From Burkholderia sp. Bp8992 (lineage in GTDB: Bacteria; Pseudomonadota; Gammaproteobacteria; Burkholderiales; Burkholderiaceae), in NCBI RefSeq assembly GCF_003853705.1, contig NZ_QTQI01000001.1, positions 558,001-622,000 on the forward strand: a stretch of 64,000 nt of DNA, written 5' to 3'. The translations under genes were made by a program, and so were the position numbers. The notes below the pieces were generated by a model. It saw only the letters and a program-made list of their open reading frames with translations, was not told the DNA's origin and ran no database searches. How positions within the stretch are numbered: position 1 is the first letter of the stretch; the number at the start of each line of letters is the position of its first letter. This document shows, one piece after another, positions 8,256 through 17,135 of this stretch.

Positions 8256-9386
8256 ATGCAGCCGGGCGATTCATACGGGGTCCGATTGATCAGGGGAATC
8301 GGTGCGCGCATGCGTGCCCGCGGAGCCGTGCGCAGGCAGCTCGTCATACTGACAATCGGCTTGCTGGCGCCCGTCCTGCCGGCTTTCGCCGCCTCTCCCG
8401 AAACCGTCAACGACAACGTGCTGCGCGTGCTCGCATGGCCCGGCTATGCCGACGGCGACGTCGTCAGCGCGTTCGAGACGCAGTTCCACGCGCACGTCGA
8501 AGTGACGTTCGTCGATTCCGACGAAGCGTTGTGGTCGCGCATGCACAGCGCGTCGCCGCCGGCGTACGACGTGCTGGCCGCGAACACGGCCGAGATCCAG
8601 CGCTATGCACACGAACGGCTGCTTGCGCCGATCGACCTCTCGCGCATCCCGAACCGGCGGCGGCAGTTGCCGAACTTCCAGCAGCTCGCGGCGATCGGCG
8701 GGCTCATGCAGGACGGCGCGACCTACGCGATCCCGTTCACGTATTCGTCGATGGGGCTGATCTACGACCGCAAGCAGGTACCGGCGGCGCCGCGCTCGAT
8801 GCGCGAGCTGTGGAATCCGCGCTATCGCGGCAAGGTGCTCGACTTCAACAGCGCGCAGCACAATTTCTCGTTCACCGCGCTCGCGCTCGGCTATTCCGAT
8901 CCGTTTCGGCTGTCGTCCGCGCAGACGCTCGCAGTCGCGCGCAAGCTGATCGACCTGCGCCGCAACCTGCTGACGTACTACACGCTTCCCGAAGAGGCGA
9001 CCGCGCTGTTCGTCCAGCATCGCGCGGCGCTGATGTTCGGCAACTACGGCACGCAGCAGGTCGAGCTGCTGCGGCGTGCGGGCGCGGACGTCGGCTACGT
9101 GATCCCGGAAGAAGGCGCGCTCGCGTGGCTCGACTGTTGGGCCGTCACGCGCGGCGCGCAACGCCCCGAGCTTGCATTCGCATGGATCAACTACATGCTC
9201 GAACCGGCGATCGGCGCGCTGCTGACCGAGCGCCAGGGGCTCGCGAATACGCTCGAGCCGCGCTCGGGCCTCGACACCGGGCACCAGCATCTCGTGTGGC
9301 TCCAGCCGGTCGAGGACATCGCGCGCCGCGAATCGTTGTGGAGCCGCATCGTGTCGGGCGACCGGCCGGAGCGGTTCGGAAAATGA
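8256..9386 (+). CDS. PotD-like periplasmic solute-binding protein
   Basis: A 376-residue extracellular solute-binding protein of the spermidine/putrescine class. After a basic start (residues 19-28), a hydrophobic signal segment ends at Ala-Phe-Ala-Ala. The mature part begins with the family pattern Val-Leu-x-Trp-Pro-Gly-Tyr, followed by Tyr-Asp-Val-Leu-Ala-Ala-Asn and Ala-Ile-Pro-Phe-Thr-Tyr-Ser-Ser-Met-Gly-Leu-Ile-Tyr-Asp. An AAGGA ribosome site precedes the ATG at 8256. No ABC permease or ATPase is nearby. Instead, its stop overlaps the start of a membrane diguanylate cyclase (ATGA, 9383-9386). I infer that it senses a polyamine or similar ligand for that enzyme rather than feeding a transporter. 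Confidence 0.82.
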   Translation: MQPGDSYGVRLIRGIGARMRARGAVRRQLVILTIGLLAPVLPAFAASPETVNDNVLRVLAWPGYADGDVVSAFETQFHAHVEVTFVDSDEALWSRMHSASPPAYDVLAANTAEIQRYAHERLLAPIDLSRIPNRRRQLPNFQQLAAIGGLMQDGATYAIPFTYSSMGLIYDRKQVPAAPRSMRELWNPRYRGKVLDFNSAQHNFSFTALALGYSDPFRLSSAQTLAVARKLIDLRRNLLTYYTLPEEATALFVQHRAALMFGNYGTQQVELLRRAGADVGYVIPEEGALAWLDCWAVTRGAQRPELAFAWINYMLEPAIGALLTERQGLANTLEPRSGLDTGHQHLVWLQPVEDIARRESLWSRIVSGDRPERFGK

Positions 9387-11158
9387 TCCGGCTCGGGCTC
9401 ACGTCGAAGCTGTCCGTGCTGTTCGCCTGCATCGGCGTGATCGCGTCCGGCACGACCGGCTACTACGCGTATCGCGCCAACCGCGCGATGCTCGTGCAGG
9501 AAGCGCAGCATAGCCTGCTGATGTCGACGCAACTGCTCGGGCAGCGCTTCACGACCGTGCTGTCGGACGTTGCCGACGATGCGCTCGTGCTCGCGCAGTT
9601 GCCGTCGTCCGCGTTCGTGGCCGGCGGCGACAATCCGGACATCGCGCGACGCACGCGACTCGAGCAGGTCTATCACAGCTTCATGAGAAATCATCCGGAA
9701 TACCTGCAGATCCGGCTGATCGCGAGCGGGCATTTCGGGATCGAACGCATTCGTGTCTATCGCGATGCGCGCGGCATCGTCGTGCTGCCCGAAAGCGCAT
9801 TCCAGGAGAAAGGGCAGTTTTCCTACGTATTCGATACGCTCGCGACGGCGCCCGGCCATATCTACCTGTCGCCGATCGTGATCAACCACGAGACGGGGTC
9901 GCACGCGGCCGAAGGGCTGCCGATCCTGCGCGTGGGCACGCCCGTCGTCGACACGTCGGGCCGCACGGTCGGCGCGCTCGTCGTCGACGTCGAGCTGTCG
10001 CGCGTGTTCGACCGGCTCGAGCGCGACCTGCCGGAAGACTATGCGATCTATCTCGCGAACGAATGGGGCGACTTCCTCGTGCATCCCGATCCTGCGCAGA
10101 CGTTCGGTTTCGATCGCGGCCGGCGCGTGCTGATGCAGGATCGCTTCACCGCCACGCGCGCGTTGTTCGACAACGCGCGAGCGAACGTGACGCTCAATGG
10201 TCTCGCGCAGCCCGACGAGGCGCCGGGCCAGATGTTCGCGTTCGCGCGCACGCCGTTCGGGCACGACGAGGGCAACCGCTTCGTCGTGCTCGGCATGGCG
10301 CGTCCGCTCGCGGACGTGCTCGCGCCGGCCGGCGTGCTCGGCGAGCGGATCGTTCGGATGGTGCTCGTGTCGAGCCTGCTGGCGGTGATTCTCGCGATCC
10401 TGTTCGCGCGTGCGATCACGCGGCCGTTGCAGACGCTGGCGCGTGCCGCGACGCACGTGTTCGACGATTCGACCGTCGAGCGGCTGCCGATCGCGCGCGC
10501 CGACGAGATCGGCGTGCTCGCGCGCTGTTTCGACAGCATGCGGGTCGAGATCCGCACGCAGGTCGCGATGCTGCGTGCGAAGCAGCAGGAGCTCACGCAT
10601 CTCGCCGGCCACGACCCGCTGACCGCGTTGCCGAACCGGCTGCTGTTCATGGAGCATCTCGATGCGGCGATCCGGCATGCGGCGGCGGTGCGCGAAGGGC
10701 TGGCCGTGATGTTCGTCGATCTCGACCGCTTCAAGCAGATCAACGACCAGCACGGGCACTCGGCCGGCGACCGCACGCTCGTCGCGGTCGCGAAGCGGCT
10801 GAGCCATGTGCTGCGCAGCGGCGACATGGTCGCGCGGCTCGGCGGCGATGAATTCGTCGTGCTGATCGTGGACGTGCGTTCGCCGGCGGTGATCGGCGAC
10901 GTCGCGTCGCGCATCCAGATCGTGATGGCCGAGGAGCTGGAGTTCGGCGAGCGGCGTATGGCGGTCGGCGCCAGCATCGGCGTCAGCGAATTTCCGGCCG
11001 ACGGCGCGTCGGCCGAGGAACTGCTCGTCAAGGCCGATGCGGCGATGTACGCGGCGAAGGCGTCCGCGCAGTGTGCATGCGTGCGTTATCAGGATCTGGT
11101 CCGCGGCGGTGTCGCGACGGATGAAGGCGACCGGGTCGCATCGGGCGGCAGCCGCTGA
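9383..11158 (+). CDS. Membrane sensor diguanylate cyclase (periplasmic sensor, HAMP, GGDEF)
   Basis: A 591-residue enzyme that should make c-di-GMP from two GTP. Transmembrane helices lie near residues 10-30 and 324-345 and enclose a large periplasmic region, probably a dCache-type sensor. A HAMP linker follows (about 345-395), then a GGDEF domain. The active site Gly-Gly-Asp-Glu-Phe is intact at 487-491, and an inhibitory RxxD site (Arg478-Ser-Gly-Asp481) is at the usual spacing. There is no EAL domain. It is translationally coupled to the PotD-like binding protein, which suggests that the binding protein docks onto the periplasmic domain to control activity. Confidence 0.88.
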   Translation: MIRLGLTSKLSVLFACIGVIASGTTGYYAYRANRAMLVQEAQHSLLMSTQLLGQRFTTVLSDVADDALVLAQLPSSAFVAGGDNPDIARRTRLEQVYHSFMRNHPEYLQIRLIASGHFGIERIRVYRDARGIVVLPESAFQEKGQFSYVFDTLATAPGHIYLSPIVINHETGSHAAEGLPILRVGTPVVDTSGRTVGALVVDVELSRVFDRLERDLPEDYAIYLANEWGDFLVHPDPAQTFGFDRGRRVLMQDRFTATRALFDNARANVTLNGLAQPDEAPGQMFAFARTPFGHDEGNRFVVLGMARPLADVLAPAGVLGERIVRMVLVSSLLAVILAILFARAITRPLQTLARAATHVFDDSTVERLPIARADEIGVLARCFDSMRVEIRTQVAMLRAKQQELTHLAGHDPLTALPNRLLFMEHLDAAIRHAAAVREGLAVMFVDLDRFKQINDQHGHSAGDRTLVAVAKRLSHVLRSGDMVARLGGDEFVVLIVDVRSPAVIGDVASRIQIVMAEELEFGERRMAVGASIGVSEFPADGASAEELLVKADAAMYAAKASAQCACVRYQDLVRGGVATDEGDRVASGGSR

Positions 11159-11192
11159 CGATCCGCCGGCAACGCATGCGCTACAAACGCGA

Positions 11193-11215
11193 CGAGCCCG
11201 TCATGGACGGGCTCG
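11193..11215. terminator. Bidirectional terminator hairpin
   Basis: A perfect 10-bp stem (CGAGCCCGTC / GACGGGCTCG) with a 3-base loop sits between the converging cyclase (ends 11158) and DUF4148 gene (ends 11258). The minus-strand side is followed by a short TTT, so it may mainly serve the leftward gene. Confidence 0.65.
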
Positions 11216-11257
11216 CTGCATGGCCGGACCGCGCGCGAGGTGCGCGGAGCGGCAGGC

Positions 11258-11557
11258 TTAGTGGCCGAAGTAGACCGAGTCGTGTGCGCTTTGCGGCTTC
11301 ACGACCGGGGCGCCGCCTTCGACGGTTGCGGCCGGTTGTGCACCGTAGCCGGTGTTGTCGGCACCGCGCACGCGGGCTTGGGCGGCCTGGATGTCGGCCG
11401 GGTAGTACGGGCTCGACAGGCCGGGCTTGTAGCCGGCGTTTTCAAGCTGGACGAGTTCGTTGCGCACCTGGGCGCGGGTCACGGTGCTTTGGGCGAATGC
11501 GCCGAACGAGGCGGACAGGGCAACAGCGGCAACGACTGCGGAAACGAGCGATTTCAT
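11258..11557 (-). CDS. DUF4148 family small secreted protein
   Basis: A 99-residue protein with a Sec signal peptide (Met-Lys-Ser-Leu-Val-Ser-Ala-Val, cleaved after Ala-Phe-Ala). The mature part has the DUF4148 core: Thr-Arg-Ala-Gln-Val-x-x-Glu-Leu-x-x-Leu-Glu-x-Ala-Gly-Tyr, then Tyr-Pro-Ala-Asp-Ile-Gln-Ala-Ala. The family is common and often multi-copy in Burkholderia; its function is unknown and it is probably periplasmic. A GGAGGT ribosome site sits six bases before the ATG at 11557. It is monocistronic, ending at a hairpin at 11193-11215. Confidence 0.85.
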   Translation of the reverse strand: MKSLVSAVVAAVALSASFGAFAQSTVTRAQVRNELVQLENAGYKPGLSSPYYPADIQAAQARVRGADNTGYGAQPAATVEGGAPVVKPQSAHDSVYFGH

Positions 11558-11837
11558 GATGACCTCCGATGTTTGTTGGCTTTCCGCGTTCGACACCATG
11601 TCGTCAGCGGTTGATTACATCGTAGGCGCCGGTCGACTTAGGGTAAACGTGAGTTTCAGCGAAAGATCGTTGCTGTAGAGGCAATAATTCCGCCGCAAAT
11701 GTCTTCCGTCCCCATTCTGTATTGCCGGATTTGCAACGGAACGGTGGTGGGCGCGCCGCGCGGATGGCGCGCACGGGCGGGCTCCCGACGGTAGCGGGAA
11801 GCGGGGACGGAAGCGGGCGGGTGGCGGGGAAGCCGGA

Positions 11838-12092
11838 TCAGACGTCGTCGTCGATTTCCTTGCGCTCCCGGCGTTCCTCGTTGCCGCGGCGCGCGCGCAG
11901 GCGCTGCCGCGACAGCACGGCGATCACCTGCTGGGTCGGCGCGCCGGACGGCAGTTCGTTGCGGATGCGATCGGGCACCATCGGCAGGCCCGCACGCTGC
12001 CGGCGCAGCGCCTTGGCGATTGCCCGGCGGCATTCATCCCCGTGGCAATCCCATTCATCGCGGATTCTCTGGCAATAACGGCATTGTTCCAT
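11838..12092 (-). CDS. Small cysteine-containing basic protein, unknown function
   Basis: An 84-residue protein that I do not recognise. It starts Met-Glu-Gln-Cys-Arg-Tyr-Cys-Gln-Arg, then Cys16-x4-Cys-Arg-Arg, which could form a small zinc site. The C-terminal third is very basic and then acidic (Arg-Lys-Glu-Ile-Asp-Asp-Asp). No signal peptide or membrane helix is seen. The ribosome site is weak. The CxxC start and compact composition favour a real protein, but it could be overcalled. It lies between the DUF4148 gene and dsdA, both also leftward. Confidence 0.5.
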   Translation of the reverse strand: MEQCRYCQRIRDEWDCHGDECRRAIAKALRRQRAGLPMVPDRIRNELPSGAPTQQVIAVLSRQRLRARRGNEERRERKEIDDDV

Positions 12093-12143
12093 CAGGACAG
12101 TCTAACCGGTCTTCGGGAACGAGGCAGGGCGCCGGGCGGAAGG

Positions 12144-13463
12144 TCATGCACCGGGCCCGGCGAGCGCCTCCGCATGAGACTGGAAGCGGCGGTGTTCTTT
12201 CGGCGGAACGAGCGAGCCGCCGGTTGCCCAGATGACGTGCGTGGACGCGCCCATGTCGATCGCGTGGCGCCGCAGGTAGTCGCTGCCGGCCGGTGACCGC
12301 GCCAGCCAGCCCGGCCCGCCGACGGCGGCTGCGGCCGACGGCTCCAGTTCTATCCCCATCGCGCGTCGAACCGCGAGCAATTGCGCGTAGAGCTGCGCGT
12401 CGCTGACCGTGAAGACGCCCGACAACTGCGACGCCATCAACGGGCTGACCAGGTGCGACGCCTGCGCAACGGCCAAGCCATCGGCCTCGGTTCGGTTGTC
12501 GAGCCCGATGTCGTAGACGGACACTGGCCGGCCTGCGCCGGCGGCGAGCTGGACGAGCATGCACGGCGCCGCGACGGGTTCGGCGAAAAAGCAATGCACG
12601 TGTTCGCCGAACAGCGCCTTGAGGCCATACGTGATGCCGCCCGGTGCGCCTCCGACCCCGCACGGGAGATGGACGAAGAGCGGATGCGCGGCATCCACGC
12701 GGCGGCCCGATCCGGCAAGCTGCGCGGCGAGATGCCGGGCACTCGCCGCGTAGCCGAGGAACAGCATCAGCGAGCCTTCGTCGTCGACGAAGTGGCAGCG
12801 CGGTTGACCGCGCGATTGCGCCCGCCCGGCTGCGACGGCCTGCGCGTAATCGCCGTCATGCTCGACCACGCGGACGCCGCGTTTTCGCAGGCGCGCCTTC
12901 TTCCACGGTTTCGCATCGGTCGACATGTGGACGACCGACTCGAACCCCAGCGCGGCGGCCATCACGCCGATGCTCAAGCCGAGATTGCCGGTGCTGCCCA
13001 CGACAACGGTATGCGTGGCGAACAGCGCGCGTGCGGCCGCCGACGCGAGGATCCGCCGGTCGCCCGTGGGGGCGAGCAGCCCGTGTTCGATCGCGATCGA
13101 CTCGGCGAGCGCGAGCACTTCATGAAAGCCGCCGCGCGCCTTGATCGAACCGGCGACCGGCAATGCGTCGTCGCGCTTGATGAACCAGGCGCCGTGCGCG
13201 TCGTCCGCGTGCGGCAACGCGCGCCGCAACGCGTCCGCCGGCATCAGCGGCGATTCGATTTTTCCCGCGGTGGCCGCGAGTTCCGGAAACAGCTCGGCCA
13301 TCAGCGGCTCGCAGCGCGCCAGCCGCGCTTCGGCCGCCGCGATGGCGTCGAACGAAGGCGCACCGTGCGGCAACGGGCTGCCGGCAGCGGGGTTCAGCCA
13401 CAGCAGCGGGTGGCGGGATTGCAGTCTGGCTAATAGATCGACAGGTTGAAGCGGAGCGGTCAC
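12144..13463 (-). CDS. dsdA: D-serine ammonia-lyase
   Basis: A 439-residue PLP enzyme (E. coli DsdA has about the same length) that deaminates D-serine to pyruvate and ammonia. The Schiff-base lysine is Lys108 in Gly-Ser-Ile-Lys-Ala-Arg-Gly-Gly, and the phosphate-binding loop Gly-Ser-Thr-Gly-Asn-Leu-Gly-Leu-Ser follows. Asn-Pro near residue 25 and the C-terminal Thr-His-Val-Ile-Trp-Ala-Thr-Gly-Gly-Ser are also typical. The GTG at 13463 with AAGG nine bases upstream gives the family N terminus; upstream in-frame sequence overlaps the divergent LysR gene. No DsdX permease is nearby, so uptake must rely on another transporter. Confidence 0.9.
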   Translation of the reverse strand: MTAPLQPVDLLARLQSRHPLLWLNPAAGSPLPHGAPSFDAIAAAEARLARCEPLMAELFPELAATAGKIESPLMPADALRRALPHADDAHGAWFIKRDDALPVAGSIKARGGFHEVLALAESIAIEHGLLAPTGDRRILASAAARALFATHTVVVGSTGNLGLSIGVMAAALGFESVVHMSTDAKPWKKARLRKRGVRVVEHDGDYAQAVAAGRAQSRGQPRCHFVDDEGSLMLFLGYAASARHLAAQLAGSGRRVDAAHPLFVHLPCGVGGAPGGITYGLKALFGEHVHCFFAEPVAAPCMLVQLAAGAGRPVSVYDIGLDNRTEADGLAVAQASHLVSPLMASQLSGVFTVSDAQLYAQLLAVRRAMGIELEPSAAAAVGGPGWLARSPAGSDYLRRHAIDMGASTHVIWATGGSLVPPKEHRRFQSHAEALAGPGA

Positions 13464-13572
13464 GGATCGGCCTTGGGTTCGTTGAGCGAAATTCGGAGCT
13501 GAAATGCTACGATTCCGCGCAACTGCGCAAAAGCGCCGATTTCTAATCAATGCATTAGCTGGACTTATACAA

Positions 13573-14523
13573 ATGCGACTGGACGGATCGATCCTCGGTG
13601 CGCTGCTCTGTTTTGAAACGGCCGGCCGGCTGTTGAGCTTCACGAAGACGGCGCAGGCGTTCAACCTGACGCAAAGCGCCGTGAGCCAGCAGATCCGGAA
13701 TCTGGAGGACCGGCTGGGTTATCCGCTGTTCGTGCGTCAGGCGCGCGGGTTGAGGCTGACGGAGAAGGGCGCGACCCTGCTCGCGACGATGTCGAGCGCA
13801 TTCGGCGAGATCCATCGCACGCTCCAGACGCTTGGCATGTCGGATGCGCCGCTGCAAGTCAGTTGCCTGCCGTCGTTTGCGTTGCAGTGGCTGATGCCGC
13901 GCCTGACCGAATTTCACCGGCAGCAGCCCGACGTGTCGGTGCGTGTGCAGGCCGAATTCCAGGTGCTGGACCGTCATGCGATGGAGACCGGCGACATCGA
14001 CGTGGCCGTGCGCTACGACCCGGTGCAATACGGCCGGCTGCATGCGGAAGCCGTTCTCGACGAAACCCTGTTTCCGGTCGCCACGCCGGCGTATCTGGCC
14101 CGGCATCCTGCGTTCGCCGGCGGGGAATCTCCGGACGGCGTCGTGTTGCTGCACGACGCCGCGCCGTGGGCCGGCGCGCCCGAGTTCGTCGAGTGGCGTA
14201 CGTGGCTGGAGGCCGTCCGGCCAGCGTGGATCGCGCATCTGGACGGCCCTCAGTTCAACTTTTCCAGCCTGGCGATCACGGCCGCGTTGAACCATCAAGG
14301 CGTCGCGATGGGGCGCGCTGCGCTCGTGCATGACGAGATTGCGAGCGGGCGGCTGGTCGATGTGTTCGGCGTGCACGTGCGTGCGCCGGCGCGCTACGTG
14401 CTGCTGTCACGCAACCCGGACGATCCTCGAACCGCCGCCTTTTCGGGCTGGCTCAAGGCCGAGTGCGTGCGCTTCGGCGAAGCCTGGGCGCGCGTGATGT
14501 CGAACACGGCGCGATCTGCGTGA
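13573..14523 (+). CDS. LysR-family regulator, probable activator of dsdA
   Basis: A 316-residue LysR regulator. The N-terminal winged helix shows the GcvA/AmpR-type pattern Ala-Gly-Arg-Leu-Leu-Ser-Phe-Thr-Lys-Thr-Ala then Thr-Gln-Ser-Ala-Val-Ser-Gln-Gln-Ile (residues 16-45). A periplasmic-binding-like effector domain follows. It is divergent from dsdA with a 109-base gap, the usual layout for LysR control of an adjacent catabolic gene. By analogy with DsdC it should activate dsdA with D-serine, but DsdC identity is inferred from position only. The ATG at 13573 is chosen because the residues before it are not family-like. Confidence 0.8.
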   Translation: MRLDGSILGALLCFETAGRLLSFTKTAQAFNLTQSAVSQQIRNLEDRLGYPLFVRQARGLRLTEKGATLLATMSSAFGEIHRTLQTLGMSDAPLQVSCLPSFALQWLMPRLTEFHRQQPDVSVRVQAEFQVLDRHAMETGDIDVAVRYDPVQYGRLHAEAVLDETLFPVATPAYLARHPAFAGGESPDGVVLLHDAAPWAGAPEFVEWRTWLEAVRPAWIAHLDGPQFNFSSLAITAALNHQGVAMGRAALVHDEIASGRLVDVFGVHVRAPARYVLLSRNPDDPRTAAFSGWLKAECVRFGEAWARVMSNTARSA

Positions 14524-14642
14524 TCGTTGTTGCCGGACGGCTGGATCGGAGTGCGAAGCAACAGGGTCGAAGCACGGCCGCAAACTACAGTTTCCCATCC
14601 ATCGCCATACGGATGGCTTGCGCGCGGACGGAGCCGGTCGCC

Positions 14643-14723
14643 TCACCTGAGCGACCAGATGCCCCAGATCGCGATCAACAGGCCAAGGCCGAGCCCGCAG
14701 CCCAGCAACACATAGGTTTCCAT
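14643..14723 (-). CDS. 26-residue predicted single-helix membrane peptide
   Basis: A short frame encodes Met-Glu-Thr-Tyr-Val then a hydrophobic run rich in Leu, Gly and Ile with two Trp, ending Ser-Leu-Arg. That is one transmembrane helix with an acidic N terminus and a basic C terminus. AGAGG lies six bases before the ATG. It is the only gene-like feature in the 367-base gap between the LysR gene and the TauE gene; the rest of that gap shows nothing I recognise. Such small hydrophobic proteins often act as subunits or modulators of larger membrane complexes, but no partner is evident here. Confidence 0.5.
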   Translation of the reverse strand: METYVLLGCGLGLGLLIAIWGIWSLR

Positions 14724-14890
14724 TTCGTGCCTCTGAAAACGTGGCAGCGCCGATGTCGGCATCAGTGCGCGAACCGTAAAGTCGGCAGCGTATCGTCGGC
14801 GTCGACGGCCGGAGCGCTACGCCGGGTCCGCGCATACTACGCGTTGCAGCTTTCAGAACCCATGCGTGCTCGGTGACGGCGCACCGCCGG

Positions 14891-15739
14891 CTATTTTCCG
14901 GCTGCGTGTGTGCCGTCGATCTGCGCAGCGTGCGGGCCGCCGTGCTGGAACACGCCCGATTTCCAGATCATCTGCGACGCCGCGACGAGCACGAACAGCA
15001 GGACGACCATCCGGAAGATTTTCGGCGACATCCTGTCACGCAGCGGGCGCACCAGCCACATGCCGGCGAGGGCCGGCAGGCTGGCTGCCGCCGAGATCGC
15101 CAGGTCCGCGCCGCTTGCATGCGCGGCGCCGCTGAACGTCGTGATCAGCGTGACGATCGACACCACGAGGATGATCGCGATCTGCTTCGTGAACACGCGC
15201 CCGGTCGCGCCGGACGAAATCAGGTAGGTCGCGAGCAGCGGCCCGGGAACCGACGCGATGCTTTCCATCAGTGCCGCGCCGAAGCCGAGCGCGAACCCGA
15301 CGGGCTTTTGCCATGCTTCCGGCAGGTTGAGTTTCGGTGCGGCGAGCATCAGCGCCGCGGCCACGATCAGCAGTGCGCCGGATGCCGCCTGCGCATGGCC
15401 GGGATTGAGCGACAGCAGGATCGCGACGCCGACGATATTGCCGATCACGGTGCCCGCGATCGGCGCGGCGATCTTCCGGGCCGTCGCCAGCACCTGGCCG
15501 CCTTCCAGCGCCTGCGGAATGTTGCGGAGGATGATCGGCATCGACAGCAGCAGCACCGCGTGCCGGATCGGCAGGAACTGGCTGAGGATCGGCATCGCGA
15601 TCAGCGGCACGCCGATTCCGGTGATGCCCTTGGCCATGCCGCCCAGCAGCAACGCAATGGCGATGCCGGCCAGGTCGAGCACCGTGAGCGCCTGCAGGCT
15701 GGAAACCAGCACACCTTCAGTCAGATTGAAATGAATCAT
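14891..15739 (-). CDS. TauE/SafE family membrane permease
   Basis: A 282-residue protein with about eight hydrophobic helices. The TauE/SafE half-repeats are visible: Gly-Gly-Met-Ala-Lys-Gly-Ile-Thr-Gly-Ile-Gly-Val-Pro-Leu (about 32-45) and later Ala-Leu-Met-Glu-Ser-Ile-Ala-Ser-Val-Pro-Gly-Pro-Leu-Leu. The family exports sulfite, sulfoacetate or related anions, and some members carry other organic acids. No sulfonate genes are nearby, so the substrate is unknown. It diverges from a LysR regulator across 382 bases, which may be its regulator. The ATG at 15739 (Met-Ile-His-Phe) is preferred to one 26 codons upstream that would lack a membrane-like start. Confidence 0.8.
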   Translation of the reverse strand: MIHFNLTEGVLVSSLQALTVLDLAGIAIALLLGGMAKGITGIGVPLIAMPILSQFLPIRHAVLLLSMPIILRNIPQALEGGQVLATARKIAAPIAGTVIGNIVGVAILLSLNPGHAQAASGALLIVAAALMLAAPKLNLPEAWQKPVGFALGFGAALMESIASVPGPLLATYLISSGATGRVFTKQIAIILVVSIVTLITTFSGAAHASGADLAISAAASLPALAGMWLVRPLRDRMSPKIFRMVVLLFVLVAASQMIWKSGVFQHGGPHAAQIDGTHAAGK

Positions 15740-16035
15740 GGAGCGGCCTGTCGCGGCAGATCCGGCAGCGAGCGCTGTCGGTCGAACCCGTTGCGGTCGC
15801 GTGCGTTTCGCACGCATTCGTTCTTGTCTGGCTTGAACCGGTCATGCGATCGCATGGCACCGCCTCGTGTGCGGCCGGCGGGCGCGCGGCTCCGGTCCGG
15901 GCCGGCAGGTCGTGCCGGCAAGCATGAGCAACGCGGTGGCGTGGTTCAACATCGATTGTCGACCGCCGGCCGGTGCGCATGCAAGGGCGCGGCGGATCGA
16001 GCGTGCATCTTACCTGAGCGATGCGGACACGGCGT
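15740..16035. other. Divergent intergenic region between TauE and LysR genes
   Basis: About 300 bases with no gene that I can support. It is GC-rich with short Gly/Cys-coding inverted stretches (around 15885-15925). The sequence becomes AT-richer only near the LysR promoter at 16036-16064. LysR binding sites may lie here, but I see no clear T-N11-A palindrome. Confidence 0.4.
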
Positions 16036-16064
16036 TTCATGCGATGGTGTCGATTCAATATAAT
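16036..16064 (+). promoter_or_regulatory. Probable sigma-70 promoter for the LysR gene
   Basis: A perfect TATAAT (16059-16064) is preceded at 17 bases by TTCATG (16036-16041). The LysR start is 58 bases downstream. An AT-rich pocket in a GC-rich genome supports the call. Confidence 0.45.
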
Positions 16065-16121
16065 TCATGACGGCTTGCCGCGTCATGCGGCGAATACATG
16101 CCATCGACACAAGGAAATCCG

Positions 16122-17036
16122 ATGACGCTTGCCCAGTTGCAGGCCCTCGCGGCCGTAGTCGAACTCGGTTCGCTGACGGCGGCTGCCGATCGGCTCAGCC
16201 GCAGCCAGTCCGCGATCAGTCACGCGCTGACCGAGCTGGAGGACATCACGCAGGTCAAGCTGCTGTGGCGTGACCGGCAGCCGGTCGTCCTGACGGCGGC
16301 GGGCGAACGCCTGTGGCCGTACGTCCAGAGTGTCGTCCGTGAAGCGCAGATGCTGCGCCAGCAGTTCAGCCTGTCGCGCGGGAAGCTCGAAGGGCGGCTG
16401 GTGGTCGCGTCGTTGCCGAGCGTGTCGCTGGCGTTCGTCGTCCCCGCGCTCGAGGCGTTGAAGGCGCTGCACGAGGGCGTATCGGCGGTGCTGCTCGAAG
16501 GCACGGACAGCGAAGTCGAAGGGTGGATCGACGACGGGACCGCCGACATCGGCGTCGTGGCCGGCACGAAGACGTTCGCGCACAACCTGCCGCTGCTCGA
16601 CGAGGATTTCGTCGCAGTGGCGGCGAACGGGATGTTCGCCGGCCGCAAGAGCGTGTCGGCCAGGCAGTTGTCCGCGGCGCCGTTCATTTTTTCGAAGGGC
16701 GGGTGCGGGCCGGTGATCGCGGATTACTTCGCGCGCGGCGGCGCGCCGCTGCAGGCGGCGTTCAACGTGGTCGAGATGCGCACCATCCTGTCGATGGCGG
16801 AGGCCGGCATGGGCGTATCGATCGTGCCGCGCATCACGCTCACGTATACGCCGTTCGGCGGCCGCGTACTGGAACTGTCGCCGCGGCTGCATCGTTCCGT
16901 GCGGCTGGCGTGGAATACGGCCGGCAACGCGGTAGCCGATGAATTCGTGAGGCTCGTCGACGCACAACGTGCGAAGGCGGGGAAGGCGATCCACGCACGC
17001 GCAAGGAGGGCCGGTAGCAAGCAGGCGGCACGATGA
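16122..17036 (+). CDS. LysR-family transcriptional regulator
   Basis: A 304-residue LysR protein. The winged helix (residues 1-62) shows Ala-Ala-Val-Val-Glu-Leu-Gly-Ser-Leu-Thr-Ala-Ala-Ala-Asp-Arg-Leu-Ser-Arg-Ser and then Ser-Ala-Ile-Ser-His-Ala. A typical effector domain follows, with a basic tail. AAGGA lies eight bases before the ATG at 16122, which decides the start over an in-frame ATG at 16098. It is divergent from the TauE permease and lies 99 bases upstream of a co-directional LysE exporter, so either could be its target. No ligand can be read from the sequence. Confidence 0.8.
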   Translation: MTLAQLQALAAVVELGSLTAAADRLSRSQSAISHALTELEDITQVKLLWRDRQPVVLTAAGERLWPYVQSVVREAQMLRQQFSLSRGKLEGRLVVASLPSVSLAFVVPALEALKALHEGVSAVLLEGTDSEVEGWIDDGTADIGVVAGTKTFAHNLPLLDEDFVAVAANGMFAGRKSVSARQLSAAPFIFSKGGCGPVIADYFARGGAPLQAAFNVVEMRTILSMAEAGMGVSIVPRITLTYTPFGGRVLELSPRLHRSVRLAWNTAGNAVADEFVRLVDAQRAKAGKAIHARARRAGSKQAAR

Positions 17037-17135
17037 ACGGCGTTCATGGGTGACTTGCAGTTTATTCATGCTGACGATGCCAAAAATGCAATACATTGAT
17101 CGGACCTCATTCCCGTCGCCCCGAAGGAGATTGCC

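Noticed and set aside
9191-10807. 538-codon leftward frame opposite the diguanylate cyclase
   Set aside because: Arg/His/Glu-rich antisense frame; the plus strand carries the complete GGDEF enzyme.
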